A stretch of 64,000 nucleotides of DNA from JAVBUY01 sp031552735 (GTDB taxonomy: Bacteria; Bacillota; Clostridia; Christensenellales; Aristaeellaceae), in assembly GCA_031552735.1 (NCBI GenBank), contig JAVBMF010000024.1, positions 1 through 64,000 of the forward strand, in the 5' to 3' direction. A program made the translations under genes and the position numbers. Position 1 is the first letter of the stretch. Every line of letters begins with the position of its first letter. Positions 42,497-50,303 of the stretch are shown here, one piece after another. The notes under the pieces are model-generated. The model had not been told where the DNA came from, did not search any database, and saw nothing but the letters and a program-made list of their open reading frames with translations.

Positions 42497-43471
42497 TTAT
42501 AACATGCGCTCTGCTTTGGCCGAACGGCGCATCAGCGCGTCGATCGTGCGGGTCAGCGAAAACTCGCCGGTGCCCATCAGACCGGACGGTCGGAACAGCA
42601 TCATCAGAATCAGCACCAGCGAATAGATCAGCATGCGATAGTCGGAGAACGAGCGCAGCAACTCGGGCAGCATCGTCAGCACGATGGCCGCGATGATCGA
42701 GCCGGTCACCGAGCCCATGCCGCCCAGCACCACCATCACCAGATACTCAATCGACTTGGTGAAGGCAAAGTTCTTCGGGTCCAGCACGCCGACGTAATGC
42801 GCATACAGACCACCGGCGATGCCCGCAAAAAACGCGGCCAGCGTAAAGGCAAATATCTTGTAATAGGTGGTGGGGATGCCCGAGGCCTCCGCCGCCACCT
42901 CGTCCTCACGAATGGACAGGATGGCGCGACCGTGGCGTGACCGTCCCAACGTAAATATCACCGCCACGACCAGCACCATCACGATGAACGTGTAGGGGAA
43001 GTTGGTCAGGCGCGGGATGCCGCGCAGTCCGCGCGCGCCGCCGGTGATGTTCAGGTTGATGATGATCACGCGGATGATCTCGCCAAAGCCCAGCGTGATG
43101 ATCGCTAGGTAATCGCCCTTTAACCGCAGCGCCGGGATGCCGATGATCAGGCCAAACAGCGCGGCAAAGATGCCGCCAATGATCAGCGCAATCGGGAAAG
43201 CGACCGTCTCTGGCAGACCGCTCTTGATGGTAAAGAGCGCGGCGGCATATGCACCGACGCCCATGAAGCCCGCGTGACCCAGCGCAAGCTGGCCCAGCAT
43301 GCCGGTGGTCAGGTTCAGGCTGACCGCCATGATCACACTGATGCCGATGGTCAGCAGGATGCCCAAATAATACTTGGTGATAATGCCCGCCGAGATCAGC
43401 GCCGCGATAGCGCCATAGAGCACCAGCAGCGCGGTCATGTTGATGAGATAGGATCGGAGTTGCTTCTTCAT
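42497..43471 (-). CDS. livM: Branched-chain amino acid ABC transporter permease LivM
   Basis: 324 residues, about nine helices. LGQLALGHAGFMGVGAYAAA and ALRLKGDYLAIITLGFGEII are the LivM signatures. Start at ATG 43471 with AGGTGAG upstream; a TTG one codon earlier is possible. 10 nt after livH. Confidence 0.95.
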   Translation of the reverse strand: MKKQLRSYLINMTALLVLYGAIAALISAGIITKYYLGILLTIGISVIMAVSLNLTTGMLGQLALGHAGFMGVGAYAAALFTIKSGLPETVAFPIALIIGGIFAALFGLIIGIPALRLKGDYLAIITLGFGEIIRVIIINLNITGGARGLRGIPRLTNFPYTFIVMVLVVAVIFTLGRSRHGRAILSIREDEVAAEASGIPTTYYKIFAFTLAAFFAGIAGGLYAHYVGVLDPKNFAFTKSIEYLVMVVLGGMGSVTGSIIAAIVLTMLPELLRSFSDYRMLIYSLVLILMMLFRPSGLMGTGEFSLTRTIDALMRRSAKAERML

Positions 43472-43481
43472 CAATTCTCAC

Positions 43482-44357
43482 CTACACTTTCTCGCTGGTA
43501 CGCTTGCCGAGGATGCCGGACGGTTTGACCAGCAGCACGACAATGAGGATGCCGAACACCACCGCGTCGGCCAGTTGCGACGAAACAAAGCCCTTGGTCA
43601 TGCTCTCGGCAATCCCCATGATGAACCCGCCCAGCATAGCGCCCGGCAGAATGCCGATACCGCCCAGCACGGCGGCAATGAACGCTTTCAGGCCCGGCAG
43701 CGAACCCATAGTCGGCATGATGCTGGGGTACGCGGTGCTATAGAGTACCGCGCCGATAGCGGCCAGCGCGCTGCCCAGCGCGAAGGTTACGGAAATCGTG
43801 GTGTTGACATTGATGCCCATCAGTTGGGCCGCGCCCATGTCCTCGGACACTGCGCGCATCGCCTTGCCCATCTTCGTGGTGCGCACAAAGGTAGACAGCG
43901 CCAGCATCAACGCCACCGCAATGACGATGGTCAGCATCGTGGTAAAGCCGATCTTCAGGCTGCCGAGTTGGATCGGCGGCACCTTGAACACCTGCGGGAA
44001 CGGTTTGGGATTGGGCGTGAAAATAATCTGCGACAAATTTTGCAGCAGCAGGCTGACGCCGATGGCGGTGATCAGCGAAGAGATGCGCGGCGAATTGCGC
44101 AGCGGCTTATACGCGATGCGCTCAATGGTGACGCCCAGCGTGGCGCACATCACCATCGCGGCAAGCACCGCGACCCAAAACGGCATGCCCGCCATGGTCA
44201 TCAAGACCAGCGCGGTGTACGAGCCCACCATAATAATATCGCCGTGCGCAAAATTGATAAGCTTAACGATTCCGTATACCATCGTGTAGCCCAGCGCGAT
44301 CAGCGCGTAAATGCTGCCGACATGCAATCCGTTGATGAACTGACTGAGAAAGATCAT
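43482..44357 (-). CDS. livH: Branched-chain amino acid ABC transporter permease LivH
   Basis: 291 residues. Begins FINGLHVGSIYALIALGYTM and VKLINFAHGDIIMVGSYTAL, the LivH pattern; VLGGIGILPGAMLGGFIMGI follows. It is separated from livJ by 176 nt containing the hairpin at 44440-44471, which can lower permease expression relative to the binding protein. Confidence 0.95.
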   Translation of the reverse strand: MIFLSQFINGLHVGSIYALIALGYTMVYGIVKLINFAHGDIIMVGSYTALVLMTMAGMPFWVAVLAAMVMCATLGVTIERIAYKPLRNSPRISSLITAIGVSLLLQNLSQIIFTPNPKPFPQVFKVPPIQLGSLKIGFTTMLTIVIAVALMLALSTFVRTTKMGKAMRAVSEDMGAAQLMGINVNTTISVTFALGSALAAIGAVLYSTAYPSIMPTMGSLPGLKAFIAAVLGGIGILPGAMLGGFIMGIAESMTKGFVSSQLADAVVFGILIVVLLVKPSGILGKRTSEKV

Positions 44358-44439
44358 CCTGACACCGTCCCTTCGCGCACCAAAGCCCCTGTATCCTTAT
44401 ATGTTATATCATATATTGCGCATAATTGGAAGATTGGAA

Positions 44440-44471
44440 GAAGGGAAGAGAGATTCTTCTCTCTTCCCTTC
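44440..44471 (-). terminator. Intercistronic 14-bp hairpin between livJ and livH
   Basis: GAAGGGAAGAGAGA, a 4-nt loop and the exact inverse. No T-run follows on the minus strand. It probably stabilises the livJ message or causes partial termination. Confidence 0.6.
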
Positions 44472-44533
44472 GTCAACGTGCGTGTGCAACTTGATCCCAT
44501 TTGCATTGGCGAAAGCCAATGCGCAACGCTTCA

Positions 44534-45718
44534 TTATTGCGGATCCTGCTGCTTGACGAAGGTCTGCTTGCCGCCGACGAACGTCATAATGAACGCGCTC
44601 TTGATCGGGTCGTTGTGGTCGTCGTAGGTGATCTTGCCGGTCACGCCCTCGACGTTGGTGTTCTTGATCGCAGCCACAACGTTGGTGAAGTTCTCTTCCG
44701 AACCGGCGGCCTTGATGCCCTCGCACAGCACCAACGCGGCGTCATAGCCGGTGGCGTTGAACGCGCTGTAGGGCGCCTTGCTATACTTCGCCTCAAAGTC
44801 CTTGTTGAACGCCATAACCTTCTCGGTGGTGGCATCGGACGCGAAGTGATCGGTGTAATAGAACTTGTTCTCCAGCATCGCCACGTCGGAGATTGTCTTT
44901 TCGATGCCGTTGATGCCGTCAGCGCCCATGAACTTGGTGTCCAGACCGACTTCGGCAGCCTGCTGCACGATCAGCGCGGCGGGGCCATAGTAGTACGCGA
45001 CATAGACCGCCTCGGGCGCCTTGGCCGCGATGTTGGTCAACTGGGCCTTAAAGTCCACATCGGCGGCGGTGCCAGCCTCATAGGCCACCACTTCCATGCC
45101 GTTGGCTTCAGCCTGCGTCTTAAAGGACTCGGCCAGGCCGGTGGAATAATCGTCCGCGTTGTCATAGATGACCGCAACCTTGGTCGCCTTCAGCTCATCC
45201 TTGGCGAAGTTGGCCATGGTGGTCGCCTGGAAGGGATCGAGGAAGCAAGAGCGGAAGTAGAACGACTTATCGGTGGTCACATCGTAGTTGGTAGACGACG
45301 CGGTGATCATCGGGATGCCGATTTCCTTCGCCTGATCGCCAACTGCCAAGCTGGGCTTAGAGGTCACGTCGCCGATGATGGCGCAGACCTTGTCTTTTTC
45401 CACGAGCAGGTTAAAGGCGTTGATCGCTTCGGTCACATCGCCCTTCTCGTCATACCATACCATTTCCACCTGCTTGCCATTGATACCGCCGGCAGCATTC
45501 ACCTGGGAAATGTACAGATCCACACCTTCTTGCACGGCGATGCCGTACTGCGCCACTTCGCCAGTCAGCGGAGCCAAGCCGCCAATCTTGATGGTGCTCG
45601 CAGCCACAGGCGCTTCGGTCGCGGCGGGGGCTTCTTCTTTCTTCGTGCCGCAGCCAGCCAGGACAAGCAGCAGAGCCAGTACCACCAACATAACAGCTAA
45701 AATTTTCCAGTTTTTCAT
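44534..45718 (-). CDS. livJ: Branched-chain amino acid-binding lipoprotein LivJ
   Basis: 394 residues. Lipobox LLVLAGC with Cys23, an acidic/Ala linker, then the type I periplasmic-binding fold (KIGGLAPLTGEVAQYGIAVQ, AVIYDNADDYSTGLAESF, VYVAYYYGPAALIVQQA). Binds leucine, isoleucine or valine and passes it to LivHM. First gene of the operon; AGGAAAAGG lies upstream of the ATG. Confidence 0.95.
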   Translation of the reverse strand: MKNWKILAVMLVVLALLLVLAGCGTKKEEAPAATEAPVAASTIKIGGLAPLTGEVAQYGIAVQEGVDLYISQVNAAGGINGKQVEMVWYDEKGDVTEAINAFNLLVEKDKVCAIIGDVTSKPSLAVGDQAKEIGIPMITASSTNYDVTTDKSFYFRSCFLDPFQATTMANFAKDELKATKVAVIYDNADDYSTGLAESFKTQAEANGMEVVAYEAGTAADVDFKAQLTNIAAKAPEAVYVAYYYGPAALIVQQAAEVGLDTKFMGADGINGIEKTISDVAMLENKFYYTDHFASDATTEKVMAFNKDFEAKYSKAPYSAFNATGYDAALVLCEGIKAAGSEENFTNVVAAIKNTNVEGVTGKITYDDHNDPIKSAFIMTFVGGKQTFVKQQDPQ

Positions 45719-45785
45719 AGACCTTTTCCTCCCATCCTACTTTTGGTGGCTCTGGCGCTCATTCGTCAGGCCCCGATTTATGGAC

Positions 45786-45817
45786 AAAGGACGCAATGCT
45801 TTGTGTATGCGTCCTTT
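45786..45817 (-). promoter_or_regulatory. Leader hairpin of the liv operon
   Basis: AAAGGACGCA and its exact inverse enclose a 12-nt loop in the 5' leader, between the promoter and livJ. No T-run follows, so it is probably a stability or regulatory stem rather than a terminator. No leader peptide rich in Leu/Ile/Val was seen. Confidence 0.45.
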
Positions 45818-45846
45818 GGCATCCCCTCTGTGATCCTTTGCGGTAC

Positions 45847-45875
45847 ATTATAACCGCACGTCTGTTCCAACGCAA
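45847..45875 (-). promoter_or_regulatory. liv operon promoter
   Basis: Minus strand TTGCGT (45870-45875), a 17-bp spacer and TATAAT (45847-45852). Confidence 0.8.
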
Positions 45876-45970
45876 GCATTATTTTGTGTTTTATACGATT
45901 TTTTTGCAAGAAAACGGCTCCCCGGTGCGAAATGCCCGCACAAGCAGTGAAATTCCGTCTTTTCCGGTAC

Positions 45971-46020
45971 AAAAACCGTGCCGACGCGTGCGAAAATGTA
46001 CGCGTCGGCACAGATTTTTT
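45971..46020. terminator. Bidirectional terminator hairpin after purH
   Basis: GTGCCGACGCGT and ACGCGTCGGCAC (12 bp) enclose a 10-nt loop at 45978-46011. T-runs follow on both strands (five on minus, six on plus). It ends the purH transcript. Confidence 0.85.
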
Positions 46021-46207
46021 GCATGAAAATACCTTGGAGATTCAAAAGGAATCGCGGACGTAACTGACGGATCGCGGACCGCCCGGTCCGCAAGCCGGGA
46101 TGCAGGGCCAGGAGGCCAGCCCGCGCGCGATGGAGCGTATCGGGACATACGTGACCGAGCGCGCGTGCGCAGCCGACAACGCCCTGCGCGCGGATCGCGG
46201 GCCGGGG
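46021..46207. other. Structured GC-rich region after purH, no gene
   Basis: Between the purH stop and the terminator lie several short stems: GCGGACC-GCCC-GGTCCGC (46074-46091), GGCC-AGGA-GGCC, and a larger CGCGCG pairing near 46160-46195. The open frames here are basic and low-complexity with no ribosome site. Possibly a long structured 3' UTR or a dispersed repeat. Confidence 0.45.
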
Positions 46208-47749
46208 TCAGTGCTTGAAGTGCCGCATGCCCGTAAACACCATCGCCATGCCATGCTGATTGCACACGTCGATAGACTTCTGATCATTGACCGAGCCGCC
46301 GGGTTGGATGATGCAGGTGATGCCAGCCTTGGCGGCAGCCTCCACACAGTCCTCGAAAGGGAAGAACGCGTCGGAAGCCAGCGCGGCACCTTTGACTTTC
46401 TCGCCGCTGCGCGCGATCGCCGCCTCGGTCGCCCAGATGCGGTTGACCTGTCCGGGGCCGATGCCCAGCGACTGTCCATTTTTCGCGATGGCGATGCCAT
46501 TGGACTTGGTGTGCTTGACAATGCGCCAGGCCAACAGCAGATCGGCGCATTCCTGCGCAGTTGGCGCGCGGTCGGTCGCCACTGTCCATGGCGTTTCGGG
46601 CAGCAGTTGGTCGTTCATGCCCTGCACCAACAGACCGCCCGCCACCTTCTTCGCGTCGAACGAACCGGCGGGATACGCGCGGTGTGTGGTGTCCAGCTCC
46701 AACAGACGGATATTTTTCTTCTTGGTCAGAATATCCAGCGCCTCGGGTGTGAAGCCCGGCGCGACGATGATCTCCAGAAAAATCTCGGCCATTTGACGCG
46801 CGGTGTCGGCATCGACCACCGCGTTGGTCGCCACAATGCCACCGAAAATCGATACGGGATCGGCCTCATACGCGATGCGATACGCCTCGGCCACGGTGTC
46901 GGCCAGTCCCACGCCGCACGGATTGGCGTGCTTGACCGCCACCACCGCCGTCGTGTCAAACTCGCGCAGCAAGTCCAACGCGCCGTTGGCATCGTTGATA
47001 TTGTTGTAGGACAACTCTTTGCCGTGCAGTTGCTTAGCGGCGGGCAGGCACCCGGTCACATCGCCGACCTCGCGGTAGAACGCCGCCGCTTGGTGCGGGT
47101 TCTCGCCATAGCGCATGGGCTGCACGCGTTCGAAGGGCAGCGTCATCGTTTCCGGGAACGTTTCGCTGCCGGGCAGGTGTGCCCACAGGTACTGCGCGAT
47201 CATCGCGTCATACTGCGCGGTGTGCGCGAACACCTTGTACGCCAACCGCCGCTTGGTCTCCAGCGTGATGCCGCCCTGATCCAGCTCGGCCAGTACGCCG
47301 TCATAGTCCGCCGGATCGATCAGCACCGCCACGTCCTGCCAGTTCTTGGCGGCGGCGCGCAGCATGGTCGGCCCGCCGATGTCGATATTTTCGATCGCTT
47401 CCTCAAACGAAACGCCGGGCTTGGCGATGGTCGCGCGGAACGGATACAGGTTGATGACCACGATGTCGATGGGCGCAATGCCCAGCTCGGCGATCTGCCG
47501 CATGTGGTCGGTATTGCCGCGCATAGCCAGCAGGCCGCCGTGTATCGCCGGATGCAGCGTCTTGACGCGCCCGTCTAGGCACTCCGGAAAGCCGGTGACA
47601 TCGCTGACTGCCACCACGGGCACGCCGCCCTTCTCCAGTGCGTCCATCGTGCCGCCGGTTGACAGAATCTCCATGCCCCGCGCAGCCAGCGTCTGCGCGA
47701 AGGCCACCACCCCAGTCTTGTCGGATACGCTGAATAGTGCGCGCGCCAT
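46208..47749 (-). CDS. purH: Bifunctional AICAR formyltransferase / IMP cyclohydrolase
   Basis: Last two steps of IMP synthesis. 513 residues: MGS-like cyclohydrolase domain (MARALFSVSDKTGVVAFAQT, LSTGGTMDALEKGGV) and the formyltransferase domain (LRYGENPHQAAAFYRE equivalent at QPMRYGENPHQAA, KHANPCGVGLADTVAEAYR). ATG at 47749 with AAGGAGG 7 nt upstream. It stands 23 nt after a GNAT gene, not in a pur operon, but near guaB and the guaA-like gene. Confidence 0.97.
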   Translation of the reverse strand: MARALFSVSDKTGVVAFAQTLAARGMEILSTGGTMDALEKGGVPVVAVSDVTGFPECLDGRVKTLHPAIHGGLLAMRGNTDHMRQIAELGIAPIDIVVINLYPFRATIAKPGVSFEEAIENIDIGGPTMLRAAAKNWQDVAVLIDPADYDGVLAELDQGGITLETKRRLAYKVFAHTAQYDAMIAQYLWAHLPGSETFPETMTLPFERVQPMRYGENPHQAAAFYREVGDVTGCLPAAKQLHGKELSYNNINDANGALDLLREFDTTAVVAVKHANPCGVGLADTVAEAYRIAYEADPVSIFGGIVATNAVVDADTARQMAEIFLEIIVAPGFTPEALDILTKKKNIRLLELDTTHRAYPAGSFDAKKVAGGLLVQGMNDQLLPETPWTVATDRAPTAQECADLLLAWRIVKHTKSNGIAIAKNGQSLGIGPGQVNRIWATEAAIARSGEKVKGAALASDAFFPFEDCVEAAAKAGITCIIQPGGSVNDQKSIDVCNQHGMAMVFTGMRHFKH

Positions 47750-47772
47750 ATGTGCCTCCTTCGTTCTCTTCG

Positions 47773-48579
47773 TCAAATATCCATGCCCGGGCAAACCTGC
47801 ACGGTGTCCAACCAGTCAAACCTGAGTGTCTGCATCATCGCTAGCGCCGCCTGATTGCTCCGCTGTGCCTTCACGCGCATCGATACCGCGCCGCGCTGCA
47901 CAAGGACATCTTTGGCATGCATCAGCATCGCGGTCGCGATGTGGTGCCGCCGCCACGCGGGCACAACATAGAGCATCTCCAGCACCGCTTCGCCCTCGCC
48001 GCCGGTCAGCAGGATCTCACCCAGGCAGTCTTTGCCGCTATACACGCCGCACGCCAGAAAATATGGCAGCTCGATAGCCTCCTGCATCCACTCTGGCGCA
48101 TGCAGCTCACCGCTCCATTTGTTTACGCGCACCAACAGCGATTCCACATCGGCGCGTGCTTCCAGAAGGGTATCGGCGATCTGCGTGCCCACCGGCGGAA
48201 AAAATGGCCGAAGCGACGGCGTCAGTTGCCAGCGGAACATGTCGATCCCATCGTTCTCGTCAAAACCCATCGCCTTGTAGAAATGCATCAATTCGATATC
48301 CTGCGGGTGGCACTGTCCCAGAATGCGCCCCGGCAGTTCCGGGCGCAGCGCGCGAATCTGCTTGGCGCGCGCAACCGCCGCGCCAAAGAGCATCTCCCGC
48401 GCGGCCGGGTGCGCGTCCAGATGCAGCAAAATGCGCAGCGGGCGCGCAGGCCAGCTCTCCTTGTCGATGGAAACGTGCAGCCAACTCTGGCCCAGTTCCA
48501 CACCGGCCATGTCGTGCACTACAAAGCTATTTTCCCGCTCCGCCCCGTGCAGCGGCATCGGCGGATGATAGATCCTCAT
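47773..48579 (-). CDS. GNAT-family acetyltransferase (two tandem GNAT-like halves)
   Basis: 268 residues. The C-terminal half has the acetyl-CoA motif VLEMLYVVPAWRRHHIATAM, followed by VQRGAVSMRVKAQRSNQAAL. The N-terminal half (about 40-130) looks like a second, degenerate GNAT fold (MHFYKAMGFDENDGIDMFRW). Substrate unknown. ATG at 48579 with AGGAGAT upstream. 23 nt upstream of purH, so co-transcribed. Confidence 0.82.
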   Translation of the reverse strand: MRIYHPPMPLHGAERENSFVVHDMAGVELGQSWLHVSIDKESWPARPLRILLHLDAHPAAREMLFGAAVARAKQIRALRPELPGRILGQCHPQDIELMHFYKAMGFDENDGIDMFRWQLTPSLRPFFPPVGTQIADTLLEARADVESLLVRVNKWSGELHAPEWMQEAIELPYFLACGVYSGKDCLGEILLTGGEGEAVLEMLYVVPAWRRHHIATAMLMHAKDVLVQRGAVSMRVKAQRSNQAALAMMQTLRFDWLDTVQVCPGMDI

Positions 48580-48617
48580 GCTGATCTCCTGTCGTTGATG
48601 GTGCAATACCGGTTCTT

Positions 48618-48646
48618 ATTGTATCACGACTTGCCGCCGCCAGCTA
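48618..48646 (-). promoter_or_regulatory. Possible promoter of the GNAT-purH unit
   Basis: Minus strand TACAAT (48618-48623) with a weak -35 TAGCTG (48641-48646) at 17 bp. A promoter is needed here because a terminator separates the genes from guaA-like. Confidence 0.4.
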
Positions 48647-48665
48647 CCAACAATTTGACACATGA

Positions 48666-48690
48666 TAAAAAAGAAAGGGGGCAGTCCCTT
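48666..48690 (-). terminator. Terminator of the guaA-like gene
   Basis: Minus strand AAGGG-ACTGCC-CCCTT followed by TCTTTTTTAT. Short stem but a good T-run, 85 bp after the stop. Confidence 0.6.
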
Positions 48691-48712
48691 CCGGCATATT
48701 CGCGCGGCTGTA

Positions 48713-48770
48713 CAGGCAAACCGATGCTGCGCCGACACAGCGAGAGGGTGCTTATGGGCGATCTGGCCTG
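48713..48770. repeat. Intergenic inverted-repeat element, copy 3 (about 58 bp)
   Basis: Starts CAGGC and ends GGCCTG; contains GCGAGAGGGTGCTT, matching GTGAGAGGGTGTTT of the copy at 51607-51735. It lies 4 bp after the guaA-like stop and before its terminator. Confidence 0.45.
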
Positions 48771-48774
48771 CCGA

Positions 48775-50232
48775 CTAGCGCCAGGCAGCGTCCGCGTGCT
48801 TCGCGCGGGTAATATCCACCATCACACGGGTAATGGAAGGGAGGGCCTGGGTGATGGCGTCGGCGGCTCGATCCTGCAAGTCATACGGCAGGCGCGCAGG
48901 CATCATGCCAGCGGCAGTTTCGGTCACCGCGCGCAGCAGCACAACCAGCTCCTCCGCGGACGCGCCGGGCGTAGAGGACAGCGCGGCATAATACTTCCAC
49001 AGTTTGCGCTCCAGCCCGGCCACCGCGATCTCGCGCGTGAAAATTGCGTCGGCGGCAATCAGCGTATCGACGCGTTCCGCCGTCACCTCGCCAAAGATGC
49101 GCGCGGCCAACCCGGCCAGCGGGAACGGCTGGCGATGCAGCATGTCCTCGGGCATTTGCAGCAGCGCGCCCACCGCACGCACCTCATCTCGGAACAGCTC
49201 GTTCAGCGGCTCCATCATGCGCATGGCACCGCAGCTGGCACCCTCGGCCTGCGCCTTGCGGCCGCCGACAATGATGTCGGTGTAGGTCGTGCCGTTGATG
49301 AGCAGTTTGCATCCGCCCAGCTCCTCAGCCGCTTCTTCCAGCGCGTGCATCACAACCGCGTGCACGGCATTCCGTTTGACCTCCATGTCGCTCAGGCCGT
49401 CCAGCGCGCCCAGCGTCTCGGCGCGCTTTTGCACGCAGTGCACCGGCAGCCCCAGCGCGCCCAGCTCGGCACACGACGCCTCCGCCTCGCCCTGTCGGAA
49501 CAAGCCGGTATCGACGAATACGCAATGCAGCCGCTCTCCGATCGCGGCATGCGCCAACAGCGCGCACACCGTCGAGTCCAGCCCGCCGCTGACCGCGCAC
49601 AGCACCTCGCCATCCCCGGCAGCCTTGTGGATTTCCGCCTTCGCGCGCTCGGCAAACGCCTCGGTGAACCACCAAGGCGTGCAGCCCGCGACCTTCAGCG
49701 CAAAGTTGGACAGCACCGCCAACCCGTCCGGGTCGTTTTGCTCAATCTGAAACTGAAGGCCGTACACCGGCTTGTCCTGGCGCGCGAAGCCTATGGTAAA
49801 CCCCTCGGTTTTCGCGATGGGCACCGCGCCGTCGGGCAGCGCCAAGTGATGCACATGCTCCAGCCAGCGGTCGCCGGGCTCCACATTGTCAAACAGCGCG
49901 ATATCGGCATAGCCGATTGGCGCGGTGCGCTGTGCGATCTCTTCTTCCATACGCCGTCCGCCCAGCACCTCGCACACCGTTCGTGCCGCGCTGCCCAGCG
50001 CCAGCACAGGCACCCCCATTTCCAGAATGCGCGCATCCAGCATTTGCGCCGCGCCGCGCCGCGCGTTGATGCCGCCCGCCAGTATAATGCCCGACGGGTT
50101 CTCCTGCTGCACGCCGCTGCTGTCGGTGCTGCCGGGAACTACCTTGCAATAAATGTGCTCATTGCGCAGCTTGTGCGCGATGATGCGGCTGAAGTCATGA
50201 TCCATGTTGATGATCAGCATCAGGTCACGCAT
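48775..50232 (-). CDS. GMP synthase-like protein with degenerate glutaminase domain
   Basis: 485 residues in the GuaA order. The ATP pyrophosphatase loop is intact (SGGLDST, residues 215-221) and the dimerisation domain is recognisable (MEPLNELFRDEVRAVGALLQ, HRQPFPLAGLAARIFGEVTA). The N-terminal amidotransferase domain has lost its nucleophile: VPVLALGSAAR stands where PVLGICYGMQ is normal (Cys to Gly80), and GLQFQIE replaces GVQFHPE (His to Gln162). The C-terminal KPPATIEWE is also replaced (DITRAKHADAAWR). It may use free ammonia, or be a paralogue with another substrate. GAGAGGGGG precedes the ATG. Confidence 0.8.
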   Translation of the reverse strand: MRDLMLIINMDHDFSRIIAHKLRNEHIYCKVVPGSTDSSGVQQENPSGIILAGGINARRGAAQMLDARILEMGVPVLALGSAARTVCEVLGGRRMEEEIAQRTAPIGYADIALFDNVEPGDRWLEHVHHLALPDGAVPIAKTEGFTIGFARQDKPVYGLQFQIEQNDPDGLAVLSNFALKVAGCTPWWFTEAFAERAKAEIHKAAGDGEVLCAVSGGLDSTVCALLAHAAIGERLHCVFVDTGLFRQGEAEASCAELGALGLPVHCVQKRAETLGALDGLSDMEVKRNAVHAVVMHALEEAAEELGGCKLLINGTTYTDIIVGGRKAQAEGASCGAMRMMEPLNELFRDEVRAVGALLQMPEDMLHRQPFPLAGLAARIFGEVTAERVDTLIAADAIFTREIAVAGLERKLWKYYAALSSTPGASAEELVVLLRAVTETAAGMMPARLPYDLQDRAADAITQALPSITRVMVDITRAKHADAAWR

Positions 50233-50303
50233 CGTTTTCCCCCTCTCGCTTTGGGCAGGCGGTTATCGCGGTATGTCTGTAGCATGTGCCAAACAGTGCT
50301 TGC

